Positions 1-5,723 of a DNA stretch of 11,574 nucleotides are shown one piece after another. The stretch spans positions 1-11,574 of the forward strand of contig CAZCRF010000069.1 in assembly GCA_964501065.1 (NCBI GenBank), in the 5' to 3' direction. Both the position numbers and the translations under genes were made by a program. The DNA is from Hallerella sp964501065 (GTDB lineage: Bacteria > Fibrobacterota > Fibrobacteria > Fibrobacterales > Fibrobacteraceae). Under the pieces are notes generated by a model that was not told the origin of the DNA, did not search any database, and saw only the letters and a list, made by a program, of their open reading frames with translations. Each line of letters starts with the position of its first letter. Position 1 is the stretch's first letter.

Positions 1-1
1 C

Positions 2-118
2 CGTCGTGGGCAGCTCCGTGACGACCTCAATCTTGCCGGAGAGCAAATCCGCCGTTTCGCCCTTGGAGTAGACGTCCAGGTTCTCTCGCGCGGCCTCGGC
101 CGTCGCCCCTCCCGTGCC
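2..118 (-). pseudogene. Tail-fibre-like fragment, runs out of window
   Basis: A minus-strand frame of 39 codons is open from position 118 to the window edge and is closed upstream by a TGA at 119-121. It has no start codon. It reads GTGGATAEAARENLDVYSK, followed shortly by KIEVVTELPTT. The pattern of an Ala-rich turn, then ARxNLxVYSK, then a VVTELPTT-type strand is familiar from phage tail-fibre and tail-collar proteins; this is recognition by eye only. It is in a different frame from the transposase fragment that overlaps it, and its upstream part is missing, so it looks like the 3' part of a fibre gene cut off where the IS30 fragment begins. The protein continues left, outside the window. 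It could also be an unrelated low-complexity frame. Confidence 0.4.
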
Positions 119-485
119 TCAGGTGTGGGAGGAGCCCGTCCCTGCCCTTGAGGTGACGGTATATCGTGGGGACGCTCGGGGAGGCCTTCCCCTCCAGCCC
201 CCTGCGGCCGACGGCCTGCTCCGGCGACAGGTCTTCCCTTATCAGGGCTTCCATTTCCGCCCACGTCCCGTCGCCGAACTTGTGATGGACGTGGCTTCCC
301 CTCGCCAATTTGCGTGCCCTCCTGTCCGCCCTGTCGGGGTCGTACTTGCCCTTGCCCCCGTTGCGCTTCAGTTCCTTCGAGAGCGCCCCCTGGGTCATCC
401 CGACCCGGTTGGCGACATCTTTTTGGAGCAGGCCTACATCCAACAAGGCCTTGATTTGGTATCTTTTTTCACGGTTGAGTCTCAT
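27..485 (-). pseudogene. IS30-family transposase, N-terminal fragment
   Basis: The frame starts at the ATG at 483-485, preceded by an AAAAGGA ribosome site 6 bases upstream. Residues about 5-45 are the helix-turn-helix typical of IS30 transposases (KDVANRVGMTQGALSKELKRN). A basic stretch, an SPEQAVGRRG motif and PTIYRHLKGRDGLLPHLRH follow, all in the IS30 order. IS30 transposases are usually above 300 residues with a DDE catalytic domain after this point. Here recognisable sequence ends near residue 122 (about position 120). The frame then runs 30 codons out of phase with the tail-fibre-like sequence to a stop at 27-29. No catalytic domain is present, so it cannot transpose by itself. It could still bind DNA through its helix-turn-helix. 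Confidence 0.72.
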
Positions 486-498
486 CGCTTGTCCTTTT

Positions 499-577
499 CT
501 TGGTTGAAAACACAAGTTAGAAACCCGACCATCCCTAGAATTTCATTTTCTAGGGATTTTTTGTTTTTCTAACCAAG
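499..577. repeat. Nested inverted repeat in transposase leader
   Basis: The outer arms are CTTGGTTGAAAAC (499-511) and GTTTTTCTAACCAAG (563-577), complementary except for two single-base gaps. A second left copy, GTTAGAAA (516-523), is perfectly complementary to TTTCTAAC (566-573), so the right arm can pair with either left copy but not both. A 10-bp hairpin (531-557) sits inside. Seen from the minus strand, all of this lies in the 5' leader of the transposase, and the last arm ends directly against the ribosome-binding site (492-498). It may be the element's end, a translational control structure, or both. Confidence 0.55.
531..568 (+). terminator. Rho-independent terminator-like hairpin
   Basis: ATCCCTAGAA (531-540) pairs perfectly over 10 bp with TTCTAGGGAT (548-557) across a 7-base loop. 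It is followed on the plus strand by a T-rich tract, TTTTTTGTTTTT (557-568), overlapping the last base of the stem. This is a textbook intrinsic terminator for plus-strand transcription, yet no plus-strand gene is visible to its left. It may insulate the transposon end or belong to the leader structure of the minus-strand transposase. Confidence 0.5.
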
Positions 578-634
578 ATTGGATTTACTTAGCGATGATA
601 ATCTACGACTCCTTTGTGGAATGTTGAAGATTAA

Positions 635-701
635 GCCGCGACGCGGAATCGAACCGCGCAAGGCCGCCGCAGCGGTCCCTGTCCCCGAACGGACTCGCGG
701 A
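635..701 (-). other. Degenerate tRNA-like fold (weak)
   Basis: On the minus strand, 658-642 forms a perfect 5-bp stem around a canonical T loop (CGCGG-TTCGATT-CCGCG). The following seven bases (641-635) pair at six of seven positions with TCCGCGA (701-695), like an acceptor stem. A GTCC/GGAC helix lies where a D arm would be. However, the span between acceptor and T arm is only 36 bases and no proper anticodon arm can be drawn. It is at best a decayed tRNA or an attachment-site remnant, and may be chance in GC-rich sequence. Confidence 0.2.
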
Positions 702-709
702 TGGATTTG

Positions 710-1012
710 CTAGGGCGCGAGTTCCTTGCCCGGGGAACCGCTGAACTCGAACGAGATTTCGCCCTCCGCACCGCTTTCGGACGGGTCGCCGCTGAATGCC
801 GCACCGTTGATGACGAACACCTTCCCGTTCGGCTTTTCGAGCTTGACGGTCGCGTTCTTCAGCTGCCGCAGCTCAATCAAGTCCAAGTCGGAAGTGTCCG
901 TGATCGTCCCCGAAATCTTCGAGGGCATGACCTCGACCTTGTAGCCGTGCAGCCGCCCGTCGACCCCCATCACCGTGGTGCGTTTCTGTCCGCCCACGTC
1001 TTCAAATGCCAT
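710..1012 (-). CDS. Phage tail tube protein (Mu gpM-like)
   Basis: This 100-residue protein fits the tail tube family of contractile Mu-like phages, whose members stack as rings inside the sheath to form the DNA channel. Support comes from size (Mu gpM is a little longer), the alternating beta-strand pattern, and the central sequence DLDLIELRQLKNATVKLEKP, which matches the family's strand pattern ending in 'TVxLxLxNGK'. A further strand with GAEGEISFEFSG closes the protein, as in the family. It lies 12 bases downstream of the sheath gene, the normal sheath-tube order. An AGGCAGG ribosome site lies 7-8 bases before the ATG. In intact Mu-like phages a tail-assembly chaperone and the tape measure follow; here coding sequence stops and the tRNA-like and IS30 sequences begin. 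Confidence 0.8.
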   Translation of the reverse strand: MAFEDVGGQKRTTVMGVDGRLHGYKVEVMPSKISGTITDTSDLDLIELRQLKNATVKLEKPNGKVFVINGAAFSGDPSESGAEGEISFEFSGSPGKELAP

Positions 1013-1024
1013 GATTCGCCTGCC

Positions 1025-2518
1025 TTATTTGAATTGGATTTTGGACTTGCCGATGAAGAACTGGTCTATCAAGTCGGCGGGGATGAGGAACTCGAGGGCG
1101 GTGTCGTCGTCCGGGTCGCGAGCGACGACCAGATTCGCCTTGAAGGTCGCGTAATCCTGGACCAGCCCCTTGGAAATCCAGTACTCGTAACGGCCGAGGA
1201 GTTCCGCTTCGCCGAGCTTCGGGGTCATGACGACCTGCCCCGGCCTGAAGTCCGTCCCGTCGTCCGCGAGCTTCGCGTGAGGGTAACGTCCGGCCAGATA
1301 GTTGTTCCAGTCCCAGCGGAGGAAGGAGAGGGTGAAGACCTTTTCGAGTTGTTGGTAGCTCGTGTCCTTCGCCCCGTTCGCCGTCCGCTTGTAGGTGGTG
1401 ACGATGCGTTTCAGGTAGACGCTCCCGTCGTTCGATGCGGTGAGGAGAGCCGCGCCGGACTTCAAGATGGCGTTGTTGCCTTCGAGACCTTCGCGCTCGG
1501 TCTCCTTCGGGGCGACGATGCCGACGACCGCCCAGTTGGAGAGGGGCTGCGCCGGGTCGTTGAGAGCTTTGGGAGCGATGCAGCCGAGCACGGCCGCGGC
1601 GACCTCGAATCCCGGAGTGGGGGGTTCGGGAATCGCGGGCATGACGACCACTTGCGAGTTGAGGGCTTCGGCGCGTTCCGTCACCGTTTCGAGGCTTGCC
1701 GTCCCCGCGTCCTTTCCGTTGCCGTTCGGGCTGAAGAAGCAGACGCCCGTCTCCTGCACCGTGGCCGTCCAGCGTTCGTCGAGAAGTTCCTTGACATAGG
1801 AGACGTTCGCGCTTTCGGAAGAGCCGATGGCGATGGCGTTGAACCACGTGCCTTCGATTTTCCCCTTGATGAGGGAATCTTCGTATTTCGGATCCGCGCC
1901 GGCGTCCTTCATCGCCTCGATGGTGAGGGAAAGGCCCGTGGGGAGTTCCTCGCCTTGGTAATGGTTCACGCGAATGTCGATTCCCACGCAGCACGTCCCG
2001 GCGTTCTTCGCCGTGACCGTGACGGCCGCTTCCGCAGCGGACGCGGTGACGGGCAAGTTGTCGTCCGAATTCAATGCGTCCGAAATCGCCTTGGCGACTT
2101 CCGTCGCGGAATATCCGGCCGTGACGTTCACGGGGACTTTCTGTCCGCCGACCATCAGCCGCACGACCCCGGACGACGCAAGAGCCTCGGAAGCGACGGT
2201 CACGGTGATTTTGCCGGAGGCTTTCGCGGAACTCGCTGCGTCCGAGACGGGGAGAGCCCAAAGCTCCGACGTCTTCGAGTTCTTGCGGAACGCGCGGATC
2301 ATCAGCGCGAGCTGGGAACCCGCTCCGTAGAGTGCGTCCGCAGATTCGTCGCTGGTGATCTGTTTCAGTTCCGTTTCGGACTTCCCGGACAGCGGCTGCC
2401 CGATGACGAGGTTCTTCCAAGGCATCGCCCCGGATTTCGCCGCGTTCGTGTTGTCGAATTCCGTCATGAACATCGGGACTAGATTGTCCGACGGGATTTC
2501 GCTGAATTGGATGCTCAT
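1025..2518 (-). CDS. Contractile tail sheath protein (Mu gpL-like)
   Basis: The 497-residue product has almost exactly the length of Mu gpL, the subunit of the contractile sheath that drives the tube through the cell envelope. The start MSIQFSEIPSDNLVPMFMTEFDNT is the family's characteristic opening: Ile-Pro-Ser-x-x-x-Val-Pro followed by the E-F-D-N-T strand. A VIGQ motif (residues about 37-40) and ALMIRAF (about 71-77) follow at the usual places. The C-terminal third holds LSFLRWDWNNYLAGRYPHAKL and a closing strand ending DLIDQFFIGKSKIQF. The frame is uninterrupted and looks intact. Its ATG overlaps the stop of the DUF2635 gene (ATGA), suggesting translational coupling within one late operon. 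No sheath gene remains useful without the missing baseplate and tape measure, unless they lie elsewhere. Confidence 0.9.
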   Translation of the reverse strand: MSIQFSEIPSDNLVPMFMTEFDNTNAAKSGAMPWKNLVIGQPLSGKSETELKQITSDESADALYGAGSQLALMIRAFRKNSKTSELWALPVSDAASSAKASGKITVTVASEALASSGVVRLMVGGQKVPVNVTAGYSATEVAKAISDALNSDDNLPVTASAAEAAVTVTAKNAGTCCVGIDIRVNHYQGEELPTGLSLTIEAMKDAGADPKYEDSLIKGKIEGTWFNAIAIGSSESANVSYVKELLDERWTATVQETGVCFFSPNGNGKDAGTASLETVTERAEALNSQVVVMPAIPEPPTPGFEVAAAVLGCIAPKALNDPAQPLSNWAVVGIVAPKETEREGLEGNNAILKSGAALLTASNDGSVYLKRIVTTYKRTANGAKDTSYQQLEKVFTLSFLRWDWNNYLAGRYPHAKLADDGTDFRPGQVVMTPKLGEAELLGRYEYWISKGLVQDYATFKANLVVARDPDDDTALEFLIPADLIDQFFIGKSKIQFK

Positions 2519-2706
2519 TTCGCTACCTCCGATTTTTTGTTTCCGATTGCCTTTTTCGCGGATTCCTCGGCGACCTTCAACGCGCCGCTCCTAATCCGCT
2601 TTTCGACGTAGGACGTCACGTGGATTTTTTCGCCCGATTCCGCGATGTTGCGGGACAAGGCGGGAATCCACACGGCGCGGCCTACTGGTTTCAAGAATTT
2701 AAGCAT
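2515..2706 (-). CDS. DUF2635 protein (Mu gp38-like)
   Basis: This is a 63-residue protein of the small family encoded just upstream of the sheath gene in Mu-like phages (Mu gp38, DUF2635), of unknown function. The family signature is visible: LKFLKPVGRAVWIPA near the start (compare 'VKPAxGxxVxDP'), then GEKIHVTSYVEKRIRSGAL, matching 'G.xVPxSxYWxRRLxDGDV'. Residues about 44-63 form a Lys/Ala-rich tail that goes beyond the core. The frame overlaps the upstream tail gene by 8 bases and the sheath by 4, as in a compact late operon. The assignment rests on both position and motif. Confidence 0.75.
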   Translation of the reverse strand: MLKFLKPVGRAVWIPALSRNIAESGEKIHVTSYVEKRIRSGALKVAEESAKKAIGNKKSEVAK

Positions 2707-3187
2707 TGCCGTTCGTCACGCACACGGAGAACTCTGCGGAGAACCGCACGCGCACGGCCCCCCGGAACGTCTCCCCGGCCTCGCTCAGGTTGTTGTCGAA
2801 CGAGGTCAGGACAAAACGCTTCACCATCCCGCCGAACGGCCCCGCCCTTTTTTCCACGGGCTGCAAGGCTTCCACGACTTTCTGTGCGGAATCGTCCAAG
2901 AAGGCGTTCACGTCCACGATTTGGTCGTCGTCATCGTGTTCGCCGGTCGTCGCTCGCGCATAGATGTCCACAAGGAGTTCCGCCTTGGCTTGATAGAAGC
3001 GCGGCGAGGTTCTCGCATCGTCGAAGCTCACGCTCGGCGTATAGACGACGGCAAAGGCGGATTCCTCCGGCCATGCGCATTCCATTCGCGCGGCGTAGAC
3101 GTTCTCGCCTATTCCCGGGATGTCCGATTCGCGGAGCAGTCGGCAGACCGCCTCGCGGAATTCCTTGATGCATGCGAGCGTCCTCAT
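2699..3187 (-). CDS. Putative tail terminator protein
   Basis: The 162-residue protein has no motif I can name with certainty. Its layout fits phage tail terminators (lambda gpU/Mu gp37 type), which cap the finished tail tube for joining to the head. An N-terminal helix (IKEFREAVCRLLRES) is followed by AWPEESAFAVVYTPSVSF, similar to the 'FPAIAVYL' strand of that group. FYQAKAELLVDIYARA resembles their 'xxxxLxIEVFxxA' strand. After an Asp-rich loop comes a helix and a long C-terminal strand, RGAVRVRFSAEFSVCV. Position supports this: it lies between the head-tail connector and the DUF2635/sheath genes, overlapping both neighbours. A general minor tail protein is the alternative. Confidence 0.6.
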   Translation of the reverse strand: MRTLACIKEFREAVCRLLRESDIPGIGENVYAARMECAWPEESAFAVVYTPSVSFDDARTSPRFYQAKAELLVDIYARATTGEHDDDDQIVDVNAFLDDSAQKVVEALQPVEKRAGPFGGMVKRFVLTSFDNNLSEAGETFRGAVRVRFSAEFSVCVTNGNA

Positions 3188-3537
3188 GGTTTCACGTCCA
3201 CCAGTTCGTAGACGACGACTCCGTCGCGTTCGAACGTGAAGTCCTTGGCGACCAGTTTCTTCTTGCCGTGGAATTCCGTCTCTTCGAGCAGCAGCATGTC
3301 CTTCTTGCGAGGGACGCCGTCGGGAAGGTCGGCCACGGAAACGAAAGTCCTCGGGCGGTGCGCTAAGGCTTCGAACTCCACGCCGAGGGAAACGCCGTCC
3401 AAGGAAGGCTCGTCATAGAGCACCCGCAGTTCGCGGCTTTCGCCGTTGCGTACGAGCGTGCCGATCTCGTCGAACTCCCTTTCACAGAGGAAGGAGTCCT
3501 GCAAGTCGGACATGAGCGATTCCCTGAACGATTTCAT
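3184..3537 (-). CDS. Putative head-tail connector (lambda gpFII-like)
   Basis: The chosen start is the ATG at 3535-3537, which overlaps the capsid stop as TGATG; the open frame upstream is an antisense-like read through the capsid gene. The resulting 117-residue protein resembles the small head-tail joining proteins of the lambda gpFII type. It has an N-terminal helix (SFRESLMSDLQDSFL), a strand with RVLYDEPSLDGVSLGVEFEA (compare gpFII 'GVFDDP...VxVEGxxP'), a second with RTFVSVADLPDGVPRKKDML (compare 'LFVRTDEVxxLRRGDTL') and a final beta hairpin. Such proteins bind beneath the portal and accept the tail. The position directly after the major capsid gene agrees with this. The identification is by pattern and synteny only. 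Confidence 0.6.
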   Translation of the reverse strand: MKSFRESLMSDLQDSFLCEREFDEIGTLVRNGESRELRVLYDEPSLDGVSLGVEFEALAHRPRTFVSVADLPDGVPRKKDMLLLEETEFHGKKKLVAKDFTFERDGVVVYELVDVKP

Positions 3538-4230
3538 CAGGCTGTCACCGTGGCCACGGCGAAACCGTCCGCCTGTTCGATGACCGGGAGCGGGGAGGAC
3601 TTGACGCAGAGCCAGTTCACGCTCGGGTCGTCCTGTTCCCACGTCTTGGAGAACATCTTGGCCGCGAACTTTCCGCCCTGCACGTCGTTGATGAGGCCGT
3701 AATGGACGGTGGCGCGGATGTCCTTGGAGAGGACAAGAACCTTGTTCGCCGGGACGATCGGGGAGACCGTGCCGGAGTTGTCCGCGAACATTTCGTCGTA
3801 ACGCCAGATGCGGAGTCCGCCGAGGTATCCGAGGAAGCGCGCCCCGTTGCCGACTGTCAGGTCGAGGGTCAAGGACGCCCCGTTCAAATTGCGGGTGTCG
3901 AGGAGACCGAGCACCTTCTCGTTCTTGAGGAGTGCGCGGGAGGCCTTGCTTCCGAGGATGGCGTCCGTGGCGGTGAGGCCGGAATCCTGCGCGATGAGGG
4001 TCGCCATGTCCTCGAGGTCGCCCGCGATGTCGGCGGACGTGCCCGTCCAGAGGGTGGTGCCCGAACGGGTGATGTAGTGGCTCGCCTTCACGCCGAAGTC
4101 GATTTCATCGAGTTCGTTCCCGTTCGCATCGTTGATGGAGACCTTGCCGTCGAAGAACGCGTCGGAGGCGTACTTTTCGATGGTGCGGAGAACCATGTTC
4201 GCGAGTTCCGCCTGGTCGCGGCGAACGAGC
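3537..4230 (-). pseudogene. Major capsid protein (lambda gpE type), 5' truncated
   Basis: About 230 residues of a lambda gpE-family major capsid protein are readable; the right boundary is estimated. Landmarks in order are RRDQAELANMVLRTIEKYAS, FDGKVSIND, DFGVKASHYITRSGT, DAILGSKASRALL, LLDTRNLNGASL, NGARFLGYLGGLRIWRYDEM, IPANKVLVLSKD and a closing EQADGFAVATVTA. Members of the family are usually near 340 residues, so roughly the first 100 are missing. Upstream of about 4230 the same frame stays open to 4664, but it is Arg/Gly/Pro-rich and antisense to plausible plus-strand genes, so I regard it as noise. No internal stop occurs in the surviving part. Without its N-terminal arm it should not assemble a normal head. 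Confidence 0.75.
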
Positions 4231-4232
4231 TG

Positions 4233-4379
4233 ATGACCCTCAACGCGGCCGCCTACAAGGCCTTGAACGGCTTGGAGAAGAACTCCGCGAGCAAGGCCGC
4301 CCGTGACGCCATGAAGACGCTGCTCAAGGGGTTCGTCCGTTTCGACGCCAAGCGGCGCGAAGTGCTGGGGACGAGATGA
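4233..4379 (+). CDS. Hypothetical helical fragment
   Basis: A 48-residue frame begins at ATG 4233 and ends by overlapping the next gene as ATGA. Its composition (MTLNAAAYKALNGLEKNSAS, then two Lys/Arg-rich amphipathic helices ending in FVRFDAKRREVLGTR) looks like real protein, unlike the antisense read of the capsid gene before it. I see no ribosome-binding site at this ATG, and the sequence immediately left is capsid on the other strand. It may therefore be the C-terminal end of a longer protein whose 5' part was lost at the same junction that truncated the capsid. I do not recognise a family. Confidence 0.4.
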   Translation: MTLNAAAYKALNGLEKNSASKAARDAMKTLLKGFVRFDAKRREVLGTR

Positions 4380-4603
4380 CCGACGGGGAACGCATCCCGA
4401 AAGCCCTGCCGCGCGAACTCCGAGGCGGCCGCATCGACACCAAGGCGGAACTCGCCAAGCTGCGCGACAACCGACTCCGCCGCAAGTGCCTCCCCGTCTG
4501 CTGGGACTGCGCGCGGCTGCAGTATTGCGGCATGGACACCCTGCGCGCATGCGCGAGGGCCAAGGAAATCGTGGAAATGTTCGAAAAGGAGAACGGAAAA
4601 TGA
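4376..4603 (+). CDS. Small Cys-rich hypothetical protein
   Basis: The 75-residue protein overlaps both neighbours (ATGA at each end), so it belongs to one translation-coupled unit ending in the recombinase. Its N-terminal half is basic. Residues about 38-58 hold CLPVCWDCARLQYCGMDTLR followed shortly by another Cys, i.e. five cysteines in CxxxCxxC-x5-C spacing. That could bind zinc or a metal cluster, though the pattern matches no family I can name. A C-terminal amphipathic helix (AKEIVEMFEKENGK) follows. Small basic proteins beside integrases are often excisionases or regulators. That role is only a guess here. It may instead be a small early phage protein. Confidence 0.6.
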   Translation: MTDGERIPKALPRELRGGRIDTKAELAKLRDNRLRRKCLPVCWDCARLQYCGMDTLRACARAKEIVEMFEKENGK

Positions 4604-4830
4604 ACAACAAGGAGAAACAGAAAATGAGCGAGAAGAAAGGACCGCGGGATTCCGTGGAAATCAACGGAGAACGCTACTTCACGCGACACGGGGCGGCACG
4701 GGCATGGTCAGGTACGTCTCGCTCCGCACGACGCGGCGGACGGAGGCGCAGCTGCTCGCAGCCGACATGCTCCGCGACGGGGATTTCGAGGACGCCGACG
4801 GGGCGAGGATGCCGTTCCGGAAGGGGATAG
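4600..4830 (+). CDS. Short ORF, probably frameshifted recombinase 5' end
   Basis: The ATG overlaps the previous stop (ATGA). The first about 31 codons read like real protein (MNNKEKQKMSEKKGPRDSVE, then INGERYFTRHG). After that the frame turns into an Arg/Ser/Gly-rich read which is a shadow of the recombinase in the next frame. A single -1 shift at the GGGG run (4690-4693) would join GERYFTRHG to GGTGMVRYVSLRTT and make one longer recombinase. So the likely truth is one gene split by a frameshift, a programmed slip, or a base-calling error in a homopolymer. If it is a separate gene, only its N-terminal third looks coding. Confidence 0.45.
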   Translation: MNNKEKQKMSEKKGPRDSVEINGERYFTRHGAARAWSGTSRSARRGGRRRSCSQPTCSATGISRTPTGRGCRSGRG

Positions 4831-5624
4831 AATCCTACGCGGGATACCTCAGGAACAAGGGGACGACGGAGGCGACCATCGGGACATACATGTACGTGTT
4901 CTCGAAATTCCGCACCCTCATGGACGTCCGCATCGCCGACATTTCCCCGGAGCGGATGTCCGCAGAGTTCTCGGCCGCTTTCGGGGATTCCGCGCCGGGT
5001 TACTACAATTCCGCGCGGACGGTGGTCAAGTCGCTTTTCAACTACTTCGTGAACATCCTCGAAGCCGTGCCGAGGAATCCGATGCGCAAGCTCCCCAAGC
5101 GCAAGGCCGCCGGGAAGGTGCGCAGGTTCTGGACTTCCGAACAGATTCGCAAGATTCTCAATGCACCGCCGTCCGCGAACGTCCGTCTGCTGTGGGCTTT
5201 CATGGCTTACCAAGGGCTTCGCGTCCACGAGGCGCTCAAGATGTGGGCGGGGGACATCCGGGACGGCAGGATCCACGTCGTCGGCAAAGGCGGCAAGTAT
5301 GCGCTGCTCCCCCTTTCGCCGCCGATGCTCTCGGAACTCGACCGGGTCGGCTGGGCGTGGGACTTTTCGAGGATCGACCCCTCGGAAAGCCGGAAAAAGG
5401 TTATCGTTGCGGCAAGGCGCGCCCTTGGGGACGATTACGACGGCGAAGCGAACAACCACCGCTTCCGCCATTCGTTCGCGTCGAACCTCTTGCGTGCCGG
5501 GGTCAACATCAAGGCGGTGCAGCTCCTGATGCGCCACGCCACCATATCCATCACGCTCGACACGTACCCCCACCTGCTCGACGCCGACCTCTACGCCGGG
5601 ATAGCCAAACTGGGGGACGCTTAA
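4704..5624 (+). CDS. Tyrosine recombinase / integrase
   Basis: The 306-residue protein is a site-specific recombinase of the phage integrase/Xer family, which cuts and rejoins DNA through a covalent phosphotyrosine. The N-terminal core-binding helical domain spans about residues 38-130 (FRKGIESYAGYLRNKGTTEA; TIGTYMYVFSKFRTL). The catalytic domain has all expected residues: Arg173 (YQGLRVHEAL), a Lys in GKGGKYALLPL (Lys198), His252 and Arg255 (HRFRHSFAS), His278 (LMRHATISIT) and nucleophile Tyr288 (LDTYPHL). It therefore looks active. The given ATG has no clear ribosome site, which fits the idea that translation starts upstream at 4600. The gene ends 100 bases before tolQ. Mu-like phages normally use a DDE transposase, so this enzyme probably belongs to another element. 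Confidence 0.9.
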   Translation: MVRYVSLRTTRRTEAQLLAADMLRDGDFEDADGARMPFRKGIESYAGYLRNKGTTEATIGTYMYVFSKFRTLMDVRIADISPERMSAEFSAAFGDSAPGYYNSARTVVKSLFNYFVNILEAVPRNPMRKLPKRKAAGKVRRFWTSEQIRKILNAPPSANVRLLWAFMAYQGLRVHEALKMWAGDIRDGRIHVVGKGGKYALLPLSPPMLSELDRVGWAWDFSRIDPSESRKKVIVAARRALGDDYDGEANNHRFRHSFASNLLRAGVNIKAVQLLMRHATISITLDTYPHLLDADLYAGIAKLGDA

Positions 5625-5670
5625 AAAAAATGCCAAAACGGTGCACAGGCGTTCCCGAAGCCCCTGCCCG

Positions 5671-5700
5671 TCGGGGATGCTGTAAATTTTCTACATTAAA
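5671..5700 (+). promoter_or_regulatory. Candidate tolQ promoter
   Basis: The 99 bases between recombinase and tolQ turn AT-rich at TGTAAATTTTCTACATTAAA (5681-5700). TACATT (5692-5697) matches the -10 consensus at four of six positions. A start site about 7 bases on would leave a leader of about 20 bases containing the GGGAGG ribosome site. No convincing -35 is present, so this is a weak call. Confidence 0.3.
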
Positions 5701-5723
5701 GGCGAAAATTTTTGGGAGGCTCC

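Noticed and set aside
701..2482. 593-codon plus-strand open frame over the sheath and tube genes
   Set aside because: Antisense to the sheath; Arg/Val/Asp-rich GC-driven read with no ribosome site, whereas the minus strand gives clear gpL and gpM motifs.
4231..4664. Upstream extension of the capsid frame to 4664
   Set aside because: Composition becomes Arg/Gly/Ser/Pro-rich with no capsid similarity and lies antisense to the coupled plus-strand ORFs; treated as noise beyond the junction.
4674..5636. 320-codon minus-strand open frame over the recombinase
   Set aside because: Antisense shadow; the plus strand holds all catalytic residues of a tyrosine recombinase.
5661..5680. CCCC...GGGG hairpin as terminator of the recombinase
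   Set aside because: Only four pairs and no T tract; not convincing.
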